In this document: positions 8,121 to 14,075 of the stretch, piece by piece
Numbering within the stretch: position 1 is the first letter of the stretch
How the letters are laid out: the number at the start of each line of letters is the position of its first letter
NCBI GenBank assembly: GCA_005792205.1
Contig: SXSO01000056.1
Coordinates: 1-14,075 of the forward strand
DNA: 14,075 nt
Source of the DNA: Bacteroidota bacterium
Lineage (GTDB): Bacteria; Bacteroidota; Ignavibacteria; UBA10030; F1-140-MAGs086
Reading direction: 5' to 3'
Translations under genes and position numbers: made by a program
Notes under the pieces: generated by a model
Told to the model about the DNA's origin: nothing
What the model saw: the letters and a program-made list of their open reading frames with translations, nothing else
Databases searched by the model: none

Positions 8121-8715
8121 TTATTTCATACTTTACATTGAAAAATATTTTTGTAAAATAAAAATATAATTGACTTTTTAAGGAATAGTTTTACAAGTAA
8201 AATATTTTCAAATTTTGTTTTTCACTTTCTTTGTGATTAAATTTTTGAATTAGAATTTCATCATTATTTGTGATTGTAAAAAATTTAATTGTGAATTTTG
8301 GAGTGTTTTTACTCGTCGGAATGGTTTACTTTTGACCGAAATGATAGTACTTCTGTAAAAATACACTCTATTTTCGGAAAAATGTAATCAAATCGGTCAC
8401 AAATATGCTTCACCGAGACGAAAATGAAGCCATTTTTGACCGAAACGGTGCGTATTTATTGACTGAAATCGTTATATTACAAAAAATCATTTTATTACAA
8501 TATCAATCAATTAAACAGAAAAAAAATTCCACTTTTAGACAACAAAACGGAAAATTTTTCAATTCCAAACCATTCTCCAAAACACCGATTTGGACAAATA
8601 AATACCGTACTAAAATCGGTTTTCACAAATACAAAGAAAATCTATTTTAACAGAAAAATAAAATTGTTTTTCCAATTTATATTTTAACAAAAATTATTTT
8701 TTTAGATAAAATAAA
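8121..8715. other. Long intergenic stretch without a convincing gene; contains inverted repeats
   Basis: About 600 bp between paaI and the terminator of the next gene. 8121-8298 is plain AT-rich sequence with nothing I can name. 8299-8607 contains several inverted repeats, described separately, and is somewhat richer in GC (about 36% in 8301-8460 by hand count). An 81-codon open frame at 8405-8650 reads through these repeats; its product has no family resemblance and I do not regard it as a gene. No tRNA, transposase fragment or CRISPR-like spacing is visible. Confidence 0.6.
8299..8607. repeat. Cluster of inverted repeats / possible structured RNA or decayed element
   Basis: Three foldable units follow each other. 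(1) GAGTGT-TTTTAC (8301-8312) pairs with GTAAAA-(AT)-ACACTC (8355-8368), 12 bp with a two-base bulge, extendable by a G-U and a U-A pair to 8299/8370. (2) TCGGTCA (8393-8399) pairs with TGACCGA (8437-8443), enclosing AAA/TTT (8401-8403 with 8434-8436) and GCTTCA (8407-8412) with TGAAGC (8425-8430), 16 bp in total. (3) 8453-8471 and 8586-8604 form an imperfect long-range inverted pair (TATTTATT-N5-AAATCG). The word TGACCGA also occurs at 8333-8339. The strand and function are unknown; this could be a non-coding RNA, an attenuator-like leader or a degenerate repeat element. Confidence 0.35.
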
Positions 8716-8745
8716 AATGGGACATAAAAAAAATTATGTCCCATT
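8716..8745 (-). terminator. Rho-independent terminator of the T9SS-exported protein gene (bidirectional hairpin)
   Basis: A perfect 12-bp stem, AATGGGACATAA (8716-8727) with TTATGTCCCATT (8734-8745), encloses a six-base A loop (six T on the minus strand). On the minus strand it lies 25 bp past the stop codon at 8771 and continues into TTTTTATTTTATC. On the plus strand it is followed by ATTATTTTTC, so it could also stop transcripts coming from the paa side. Confidence 0.85.
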
Positions 8746-8770
8746 ATTTTTCAACAACGATAACAAAAAT

Positions 8771-11506
8771 TTATTTTATCAAAATCATTTTTTTCATTTC
8801 AGAAAAATTATCTGCTGAAAGTTTGTAAAAATAAATTCCACTACTAAAACTACTTCCATCAAATTCAATATCATAAGTTCCACTTTCCATTCGTTCATTT
8901 TCAAAAAGTGTTGCAACTTTTCTTCCTAAAATATCATACACTTTTAAATTTACATTTGCAATTTTTGGAAGTTGAAAACTAATAATAGATTTTGGATTAA
9001 ATGGATTTGGATAATTTTGATACAACGTAAATTCATTTGGAATATCTGCAGACGCAAAACTGATTTCACTTTTTCCCGAAGCATTTGGATTGTATCGCAA
9101 ATACGAAACCGACGAAATTGAAATTGCTCCCGACATTCTCAATCCATTTACAAAAAAACTTGTTGTATCATTTGTGCTATCGCTTGACGGCATTGCAACA
9201 CGAAAAGCACGATTGATGCGAGTTATAACTGAATCAACAGTCGATGCATAAACAACATCGCTATTCATTGACGCAAGCGCTTTTCCTCTAAATGTGAGAA
9301 GCGAATCTGTGATGTTTGCAATTTCACCAATTGTAAATCCATTCAAATAATTTGCAGTATTTCCATCGTCGTAAATTATATTTTCAAGTCCAGATGGAAA
9401 AATTAAATTTTTACTTGCAATTAAATTCATTTTCAAAGTAACTTGTTCTTGCGCAAGATGATTATTGTGTTTAGTTACTGTGAGAGATTTTTTTTCTGAT
9501 TTTTTTGCATCGCCAACAACATCTTTTCCACCATAAAGTATAAACCATTTTGCTTTTTGATTGTGTGGATAAACTTTTTGAATATCAGTTACCTTTGGTA
9601 AATAAACCCACCAACTAGTTGCAGGACTATCTACAACACCAACTATAAATTTCTTCGTAGTTTTCTTTGGAAATTCGTGTGCAAAAATTGTATCTCGCAA
9701 GTTTGCAGAATTTGGAAAGAGCAAAAATCCTTTTTTCTTGTCATAGATTTTTCTTCCTTTTTTAAGTTGATAATCGCTACTTATCATAGTTCTATATTTT
9801 GCTCCATCTTCTTGATTGTAAATTATAAAACCATTATTTGTACTTGTTTGACTTTCTTGAACATAAAGTGAAATTGAATTATCAGAAACAACAACTTGAG
9901 TATTTCCTCCTGTTCCTGCAATTGCTTGAAGTGGATCCCACGCAACATCACTTTCATCAGGAGAAAGGTTTTTTAAAATATATTCACCGTCATCTACAAG
10001 TGGAAAAGAAAAGTTTCCTTTTATATCGGTAACTGTTGATTGAACTACAATCTCACTTTGTTCCAATACAATTCTTGAACCCGCAAGTGCAATCTGATCA
10101 CCTGTTGAAGAAGCATCACCATCTGCATCTCGTTTGACATATCCATTGATTGCATTTCTAGATTCGTATCTTATCACAATAATATCAGTTGAATTTGCTA
10201 TACTTGAATCTGAACCAACTACATAAACTGCACCAGTATTTCTATCAACAGTAATTGAGGAAAAATTTCCAGGAAACGGAGAAACCGTATCAGCAATTTG
10301 AAGACCAGTATATGTTTTTGCTTTTCTCAAATTTCCAGATTTATCCATCATCAATAAAAGACCATCAATTGAAGATGAAATTCCATCTACTTGTCCTGTT
10401 TCATTTCCAATTACGAGAATGTTATCATAAAAATCAATTATACTTCCACTTACTTCATCTTTTCCGTTTCCTGTTCCATTATATGTGTTTATCCATTGCT
10501 GTGTTCCACTGGAATTATATTTTATTGTAACAACATCATGTTCAGAAGTTACATAACTTGCTCCCGAAACAAAAATATCTCCACTTGAGTTTGTAATAAT
10601 TGTTCTTGGATAATCAGTACGAGTTCCTGTGTAAGATTTTTCCCATTGTTTGACTCCACTGGAATTGTATTTAATTGTAAGATAATCTTCAATTGTTCCA
10701 ATACGAGTTCCTGTAACAATCACATTTCCTGAGCCATCAATTGCCATTGCTCGTGGAATATCACTTGAAGTGGATGAATTGTTGTTATTGTAAGTTGCAC
10801 TCCACACACTATCTCCATTTGTAGAAAACTTTGTTGTAAAATAATTGAAGTTTTGACTTGCTTCATAGTTTTCACCAGTTATAACAATTGAATTATCAGT
10901 TTGTGAAAATTCAATTACCCTTACATAATCTTCAAATGAACCAGCTCCAGAAAATTTTTTACTATAAACTGTATCACCACTATCACAATCAAATTTTACA
11001 ATAAGCATATCAATATTTTTAAGTTGAGCAGCACCAATCAAACGATGCCCCGCAAGATATGCCATTCCATCACCATCCATTGTCATTGCAGTTGCGTATT
11101 CATTTCCTCCTGCAGAATATGTTTTAGACCACACAACTGAGCCATCTGAATTGCTTAATCTCAAAATAGCAAAATCAGTTCCTGAACTTGAAACATAAGT
11201 TCCTCCTACAATAATATCTTGTCCATTTGCGTAAATTTCAATATCAACAAGTGTATCAATTGCTGAAGAAGTTTGTGCCCATTGTTGAACTCCATCTGCA
11301 TTATATTTTATTACAACAAATTTTCCATTTGCAGTTCCTCCAACAAACACATTTCCATCAGTATCTAATTTTACAATTTTTCCAACATCAACATTTTTTC
11401 CACTAGATGTATAGCGGTTTATCCAAAACTGTTCAATTTGTGAATATGAAAAATCATATAAAAATAAAATTGAACAAATCAAAAGTAAGTTTTTAAACAT
11501 ATTCAT
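8771..11506 (-). CDS. Secreted beta-propeller protein with T9SS type A C-terminal sorting domain
   Basis: 911 residues. The N-terminus is a Sec signal peptide (Lys5, hydrophobic LLLICSILFLY, likely cut after SYS at about 22). Residues ~30-450 hold about seven or eight repeats of the SBBP/Kelch-like type, with recurring DG-G-V-V-G-, IKYNSSG-QQW and K-Y-GTG patterns, predicted to form a beta-propeller. Residues ~453-520 (NGYVKRDADGD...AGSRIVLEQ...DIKGNFSFPLVDDGEYIL) resemble an SdrD B-like/carboxypeptidase-regulatory Ig fold. Residues ~520-820 are not recognised. The last ~90 residues are the sorting domain: YQNYPNPFNP, LKVYDILGRKVATL, SGTYDIEFDG and SSGIYFYKL, ending in KKMILIK. Such proteins cross the outer membrane through the type IX machinery and are released or anchored on the surface. 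The ligand or substrate is unknown. It is a single-gene unit with its own terminator. Confidence 0.92.
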   Translation of the reverse strand: MNMFKNLLLICSILFLYDFSYSQIEQFWINRYTSSGKNVDVGKIVKLDTDGNVFVGGTANGKFVVIKYNADGVQQWAQTSSAIDTLVDIEIYANGQDIIVGGTYVSSSGTDFAILRLSNSDGSVVWSKTYSAGGNEYATAMTMDGDGMAYLAGHRLIGAAQLKNIDMLIVKFDCDSGDTVYSKKFSGAGSFEDYVRVIEFSQTDNSIVITGENYEASQNFNYFTTKFSTNGDSVWSATYNNNNSSTSSDIPRAMAIDGSGNVIVTGTRIGTIEDYLTIKYNSSGVKQWEKSYTGTRTDYPRTIITNSSGDIFVSGASYVTSEHDVVTIKYNSSGTQQWINTYNGTGNGKDEVSGSIIDFYDNILVIGNETGQVDGISSSIDGLLLMMDKSGNLRKAKTYTGLQIADTVSPFPGNFSSITVDRNTGAVYVVGSDSSIANSTDIIVIRYESRNAINGYVKRDADGDASSTGDQIALAGSRIVLEQSEIVVQSTVTDIKGNFSFPLVDDGEYILKNLSPDESDVAWDPLQAIAGTGGNTQVVVSDNSISLYVQESQTSTNNGFIIYNQEDGAKYRTMISSDYQLKKGRKIYDKKKGFLLFPNSANLRDTIFAHEFPKKTTKKFIVGVVDSPATSWWVYLPKVTDIQKVYPHNQKAKWFILYGGKDVVGDAKKSEKKSLTVTKHNNHLAQEQVTLKMNLIASKNLIFPSGLENIIYDDGNTANYLNGFTIGEIANITDSLLTFRGKALASMNSDVVYASTVDSVITRINRAFRVAMPSSDSTNDTTSFFVNGLRMSGAISISSVSYLRYNPNASGKSEISFASADIPNEFTLYQNYPNPFNPKSIISFQLPKIANVNLKVYDILGRKVATLFENERMESGTYDIEFDGSSFSSGIYFYKLSADNFSEMKKMILIK

Positions 11507-11559
11507 TTACTACTCCGTGTTTTTAGTTTTTGAAAAAAATAATATAAAAATAATTTGTA

Positions 11560-11591
11560 AAAAGTTAACCATTTTTTAATTAAATTGCAAA
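11560..11591 (-). promoter_or_regulatory. Candidate Bacteroidota-type promoter for the T9SS-exported protein gene
   Basis: On the minus strand TTTG (11588-11591 on the plus strand as CAAA) is followed after 20 bases by TAACTTTT (11560-11567, plus-strand AAAAGTTA). This is close to the Bacteroidota consensus TTTG-N19/20-TANNTTTG, with one mismatch in the last base. It would place the transcription start about 45-50 bp before the ATG at 11506. In such AT-rich sequence a partial match is easy to find, so this is only a candidate. Confidence 0.35.
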
Positions 11592-11595
11592 TGTT

Positions 11596-12114
11596 CTAAG
11601 TATATTGATAAATATGATTTTCAACATTTTTCACTTTCAAAAATTTTCCTGATTTATATTTTTCAAATTCAAAACCTTCTTCAGTAAGTTTTTTAAATTG
11701 AAACTTAACTCCACATGGAAATTTATCAAAAAGTTTTCCATCATCTTTTACAACTCTCCAATATGGAATTATATTTTTTTTGCCATTTTTGCCATTTTGA
11801 AATTCATAATATCCCAATTCTGCTGAAATGCGAATAAAAATTCCTGTAACTAATGGACAACACATTTTCACTTCCTCAAATTTTATGGAAAAATCAGTTG
11901 CCAATTTTTTTCGCAATTCAAAAATTGTTACAAGTTTTCCTTTGGGAATTTCTTTGATTAACTTTTCAACTTCTACACCTTCTGGAATAAGCATCTTTCC
12001 AATTCCAAATTTATTTTGCCAAACTTCTGGAATATCTACACCTTCTGCTTTGTGTTTTTCTAACTTTTCTTTCCATGAAGTTTTAGAATTAATTTTTTTT
12101 GCACTCGTTTTCAT
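11596..12114 (-). CDS. MGMT-family alkyltransferase-like protein (probable non-catalytic DNA-binding type)
   Basis: 172 residues. The C-terminal half resembles the DNA-binding domain of O6-alkylguanine-DNA alkyltransferases: IPKGKLVTIFELRKKLA (residues ~56-72), CCPLVTGIFIRISAE (85-99), PYWRVVKDDGKL (117-128) and Q...LTEEGFEFE (139-151). True MGMT has PCHR with the alkyl-accepting Cys; alkyltransferase-like proteins have PWHR or a variant. Here the position reads PYWR, so the acceptor Cys is missing and the protein should not repair by alkyl transfer. I recall similar ~170-residue proteins annotated as MGMT family in Bacteroidota, with an N-terminal SWKEKL segment as here. A role in recognising damaged or altered DNA is possible but unproven. 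It is divergent from the cytochrome gene (25 bp between start codons) and its stop is 89 bp before the next minus-strand gene. Confidence 0.78.
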   Translation of the reverse strand: MKTSAKKINSKTSWKEKLEKHKAEGVDIPEVWQNKFGIGKMLIPEGVEVEKLIKEIPKGKLVTIFELRKKLATDFSIKFEEVKMCCPLVTGIFIRISAELGYYEFQNGKNGKKNIIPYWRVVKDDGKLFDKFPCGVKFQFKKLTEEGFEFEKYKSGKFLKVKNVENHIYQYT

Positions 12115-12139
12115 ATATTTAAAAATAATAACTTAATTT

Positions 12140-12517
12140 ATGTTCATAAAAAAATCTCTCATTCTTTTTTTCTCATTTTTTTTATTCACTTGTAACGACA
12201 CACCAGTTGATTCAAATGACAATGAAATCCCAAATTCAAATGTAAGTTATAGCAAACACATTCAACCAATTTTCAATTCAAAATGTATAATATGTCATTC
12301 TGAATCTCCACAAGGAACTAGTTTAAAATTGACAAACTATTCAAACTTAATTACAAAACCCGGAATCGTAAGACCAAATGAACCTTTGAGTAGCGTTTTA
12401 TATCAACGAATTTCTGGAATGTCTTATCCAAGAATGCCACTTAATCAAGATACTTTGACAGCAAAACAAATTCAAGGTATTAAAACTTGGATATCAGAAG
12501 GAGCAAGAAATAATTAA
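12140..12517 (+). CDS. Small monohaem cytochrome c-type lipoprotein
   Basis: 125 residues. The N-terminus is a lipoprotein signal peptide: MFIKKS, a hydrophobic stretch, and the lipobox LFTC with Cys18 as the lipidated residue. A low-complexity linker (DTPVDSNDNEIPNSN) follows, then SYSKHIQPIFNSKCIICH, where Cys49-x2-Cys52-His53 binds haem c. Met99 in YPRMPL is the probable second axial ligand, and the C-terminal LTAKQIQGIKTWISEGA helix is typical of this group of small periplasmic c-type domains (also called Planctomycete-type cytochrome C). It should sit on the periplasmic face of a membrane and may carry electrons, but no partner oxidase or dehydrogenase is adjacent. The stop shares bases with the convergent pdxJ stop. 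Confidence 0.87.
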   Translation: MFIKKSLILFFSFFLFTCNDTPVDSNDNEIPNSNVSYSKHIQPIFNSKCIICHSESPQGTSLKLTNYSNLITKPGIVRPNEPLSSVLYQRISGMSYPRMPLNQDTLTAKQIQGIKTWISEGARNN

Positions 12518-13230
12518 GTTTTCCTAAAAATATTTACCATTTCTTTCACTGCTTCAAATATTCCAACAAATTGAGCACGAGAAATTATTGAATGTCCAAT
12601 ACTCATTTCTTTGATTTCTTTTATCTCAAGAATTGGAAAAATGTTTATGTAATTTAATCCGTGTCCTGCATTTACTTTCAAATCCAATGATTTAGCATAT
12701 GATGCTGCAACTTGTATTTTTTGAAGTTCCATAATTTGTTTGGATTCTTTTTTAACGTTTGCATAATTTCCCGTATGAAGTTCAACTTCATCAGCAAAAA
12801 TACTTTTTGCAATTTCAATGTCATTTTTATTTGGTTCAATAAACAAACTTACATTTATTCCCAAATCATGAAATTGTGAAATAACATTTTGAATTTTTCT
12901 TTTATTTTTTTTTATGTCAAGACCACCTTCTGTTGTAAGTTCCTCTCTTTTTTCGGGAACAATTGTAACTAAATCGGGAATAATAGTTTTTGCAATTTTT
13001 ACAATTTCATCGTTTGTAGACATTTCCAAATCAAGTTTTGTTTTAATTGTTTTACGAAGCAATTTTACATCCTCTTCGTTAATATGCCTTCTATCTTCCC
13101 GAAGATGACACACAATTCCTTCTGCTCCTGCAAGTTCAGCAATGTGAGCTACGGTAATTGGATCTGGTTCATTTCCTCCACGAATATTTCTTAAAGTTGC
13201 AATGTGATCAATATTTACAGATAGTTTCAT
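12514..13230 (-). CDS. pdxJ: Pyridoxine 5'-phosphate synthase PdxJ
   Basis: 238 residues, normal for PdxJ. It condenses 1-deoxy-D-xylulose 5-phosphate with 3-amino-2-oxopropyl phosphate to pyridoxine 5'-phosphate in the DXP-dependent vitamin B6 route. Family motifs are in order: VNIDHIATLRN (5-15), GIVCHLREDRRHI (38-50, with His42 and Arg44), LDLEMS (Glu69), TIVPEKREELTTEGG (89-103), VELHTGNYA (149-157), VNAGHGLNY (186-194, His190) and SIGHSIISRAQFVG (210-223). It is a cytosolic TIM-barrel enzyme. A terminator lies between it and the flagellar genes upstream, so it probably has its own promoter in the short region before 13246. The 3' end overlaps the cytochrome gene by 4 bp. Confidence 0.97.
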   Translation of the reverse strand: MKLSVNIDHIATLRNIRGGNEPDPITVAHIAELAGAEGIVCHLREDRRHINEEDVKLLRKTIKTKLDLEMSTNDEIVKIAKTIIPDLVTIVPEKREELTTEGGLDIKKNKRKIQNVISQFHDLGINVSLFIEPNKNDIEIAKSIFADEVELHTGNYANVKKESKQIMELQKIQVAASYAKSLDLKVNAGHGLNYINIFPILEIKEIKEMSIGHSIISRAQFVGIFEAVKEMVNIFRKT

Positions 13231-13245
13231 AAACTTTTAGAAAAA

Positions 13246-13275
13246 AATGGAAATTAGATTGCTCCAATTTCCATT
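13246..13275 (-). terminator. Rho-independent terminator of the flagellar gene cluster
   Basis: On the minus strand a 10-bp perfect stem, AATGGAAATT (13266-13275 region, read in reverse) with AATTTCCATT, closes a 10-base loop (13256-13265) and is followed by TTTTTTT-like bases (plus-strand A run 13241-13247). It lies 34 bp after the flgM-like stop (13310) and 15 bp before the pdxJ start, so it insulates pdxJ from flagellar transcription. Confidence 0.8.
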
Positions 13276-13309
13276 GAGATTTTAAAAAAAAATAAAATGT
13301 AATTACTTT

Positions 13310-13564
13310 TTAATTTAAATTAAAAAAATTAGATCGAATTAAAACAAGTGCAATTTCTTCTGCAATTGATTTTTGAAAATAAAAACCACTATCAATTTTT
13401 TGGCGAATTGAAGCATATTGTTGAGATTTTTCAGAAGTAAATTTTGCTCGCGATTCAAGTGAAATAACAATTTTATCTTGTTGTACTTTCTGTTCTACTT
13501 TTAAATTTATTTGTGGTTTTTGAATTACAATTTCTTTTTGATTTTCCAATGGTTGAATTTTCAT
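13310..13564 (-). CDS. flgM: FlgM-like anti-sigma-28 factor
   Basis: 84 residues, a usual FlgM length. FlgM binds the flagellar sigma factor FliA (sigma-28) until the hook is finished and is then exported through the flagellum. The N-terminal half is polar and rich in Gln, Lys and Val, as expected for the unfolded part. The C-terminal half fits the family pattern: DKIVISLESRAKF, YASIRQKIDSGFYFQKSIAEEIALVLI, where the R--KI--G-Y motif and following helix contact sigma-28 in known FlgM proteins. The start overlaps the stop of the upstream FlgN-like gene by 4 bp (ATGA arrangement), supporting a flagellar operon. The call rests on a short weakly conserved family, so the gene symbol is likely but not certain. 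Confidence 0.75.
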   Translation of the reverse strand: MKIQPLENQKEIVIQKPQINLKVEQKVQQDKIVISLESRAKFTSEKSQQYASIRQKIDSGFYFQKSIAEEIALVLIRSNFFNLN

Positions 13565-13923
13565 ATTTGTATTCCCTTATTTAAATTTTTTTGAATAATA
13601 TAATTTGAAGCAAGTTTTTTTCTGTTTGCTTCCTTTAGATTTTTAGAAACTTTTGAGTTCCATTTTTCAAACACAATTTTTAGTTTCTCTTCTTCTTGTT
13701 GAAGTTTTAAAAGTTTTTTGTTTGCATTATCTTTATAAAATTTTTGAAACAATTGAATTTCATTTTTATATTTTAAAGCAAGTTGAATAAGAATTTCCCT
13801 TTCTTCCACAAGAGAGGAAACTTCTTCTATATTTTCATTTTCAGCATAAAAAATTAAATCGCTTGTTGTGTCAATCAATTTATCAAGAACTTCTATACCT
13901 TTACTATTTTTTCTATTAGACAT
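13561..13923 (-). CDS. FlgN/FliT-like flagellar export chaperone
   Basis: 120 residues, almost entirely predicted helix with long heptad-like stretches (ELDKLIDTTSDLIFY-type helix near 13-29; VSSLVEEREILIQLALKYKNEI; LLKLQQEEEKLKIVFEKW; C-terminal KNLKEANRKKLASNYI). This fits the FlgN/FliT class, small coiled-coil chaperones that deliver the hook-junction proteins FlgK and FlgL or the cap FliD to the export gate. Those families are poorly conserved, so the assignment leans on size, helical character and the overlapping flgM-like gene; flgM and flgN are commonly adjacent. The gene order here is flgN-like then flgM-like, reversed from the enterobacterial order. The start lies 3 bp after the stop of the preceding gene fragment. 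Confidence 0.6.
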   Translation of the reverse strand: MSNRKNSKGIEVLDKLIDTTSDLIFYAENENIEEVSSLVEEREILIQLALKYKNEIQLFQKFYKDNANKKLLKLQQEEEKLKIVFEKWNSKVSKNLKEANRKKLASNYIIQKNLNKGIQI

Positions 13924-13926
13924 ATT

Positions 13927-14075
13927 TTATGCTTTTCTATCAAATACAATTCCGCGTTTATCAAATAAATCATTTATAGATTCTTCTGTATTACTTTTTT
14001 TATTTTCATCATCAGAAGATAAACTTTTCAAAACTTCTTTTTCTGCATTTACGTAATCACTTTGAGAAAAGTCAA
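13927..14075 (-). CDS. 3' end of an unidentified gene, probably in the same flagellar operon
   Basis: An open minus-strand frame enters from the right edge and ends with TAA at 13927-13929, leaving 48 visible residues. The tail is hydrophilic and acidic with a Ser/Asp/Glu/Lys-rich stretch (SLSSDDENKKSNTEES) and ends INDLFDKRGIVFDRKA. No domain is recognisable. Its stop is only 3 bp before the FlgN-like start, so it is probably co-transcribed; a flagellar protein is a reasonable guess from context (rod, hook-associated or chaperone genes often sit here), but the sequence itself does not decide it. Confidence 0.65.
   Translation of the reverse strand, partial: DFSQSDYVNAEKEVLKSLSSDDENKKSNTEESINDLFDKRGIVFDRKA

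Noticed and set aside
8145..8167. ATATTTTT / AAAAATAT hairpin just after paaI as operon terminator
   Set aside because: The 8-bp stem is entirely A-T and is not followed by a T run; in sequence this AT-rich it is expected by chance.
8189..8202. TTTTAC-AA-GTAAAA short palindrome
   Set aside because: Only six pairs, mostly A-T, with a two-base centre; not distinguishable from background.
8333..8466. TGACCGA copies as a CRISPR-like repeat array
   Set aside because: The repeated word is only 7 bases, occurs in both orientations, and the spacing is irregular (60, 44 and 23 bases).
8405..8650. 81-codon plus-strand open frame in the paaI-T9SS protein gap
   Set aside because: The frame runs across the inverted repeats, the product is low-complexity Lys/Asn/Ile/Phe without a family pattern, and no start signal is seen. 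Random frames of this size are common in the window on both strands.
11828..12136. 102-codon plus-strand frame opposite the alkyltransferase-like gene
   Set aside because: It lies antisense to a gene with clear family motifs and shows no motif of its own.

Overview
The window is very AT-rich (roughly 28-30% GC by eye) and comes from a bacterium of the Fibrobacterota-Chlorobiota-Bacteroidota group, most likely an Ignavibacteria/Chlorobiota relative. Three things point there: a large secreted protein ending in a type A type IX secretion (T9SS) sorting domain with the YQNYPNPFNP signature, a flagellar operon fragment (FlgM/FlgN-like), and a possible Bacteroidota-type TTTG promoter. Start codons rarely have a clear Shine-Dalgarno sequence. 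No tRNA, rRNA, CRISPR array, insertion sequence or prophage gene is visible.

Layout. 1-771 (+) is the 3' part of a sensor histidine kinase, followed 15 bp later by a complete mutS (787-3381, +). MutS overlaps tail-to-tail with a minus-strand pair: a 3-hydroxyacyl-CoA dehydrogenase (4308-5159) and, 8 bp downstream, a class 1A dihydroorotate dehydrogenase (3373-4299). The dehydrogenase is divergent from a plus-strand operon paaA-paaB-paaC-paaD-paaI (5227-8120). The 67-bp gap between them holds a perfect 22-bp palindrome, a good candidate operator. 8121-8770 is a long non-coding stretch with several inverted repeats and, at its end, a strong bidirectional hairpin that serves as terminator for the next gene. 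8771-11506 (-) is the T9SS-exported beta-propeller protein. 11596-12114 (-) is an alkyltransferase-like (MGMT-family) protein, divergent from a small monohaem cytochrome c lipoprotein (12140-12517, +). The latter converges on pdxJ (12514-13230, -), the two stop codons sharing one TTAA. An intrinsic terminator (13246-13275) separates pdxJ from the flagellar genes flgM-like, flgN-like and an unidentified 3' gene fragment that runs off the right edge, all on the minus strand.

How the genes fit together. PaaABCD are subunits of the ring 1,2-phenylacetyl-CoA epoxidase, PaaI is the thioesterase that protects the CoA pool, and the divergent 3-hydroxyacyl-CoA dehydrogenase can serve the later beta-oxidation-like steps. 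The reductase subunit PaaE, the ligase PaaK and the other catabolic enzymes are not in the window. Dihydroorotate dehydrogenase (pyrimidines) and PdxJ (vitamin B6) are housekeeping. The mix of an oxygen-using epoxidase and a DHODH class that uses soluble fumarate suggests a facultative or microaerobic lifestyle (inference).

I did not find a clear new system. The best leads are the 22-bp palindrome, the structured intergenic region at 8299-8607, the missing paaE, and the class 1A DHODH.
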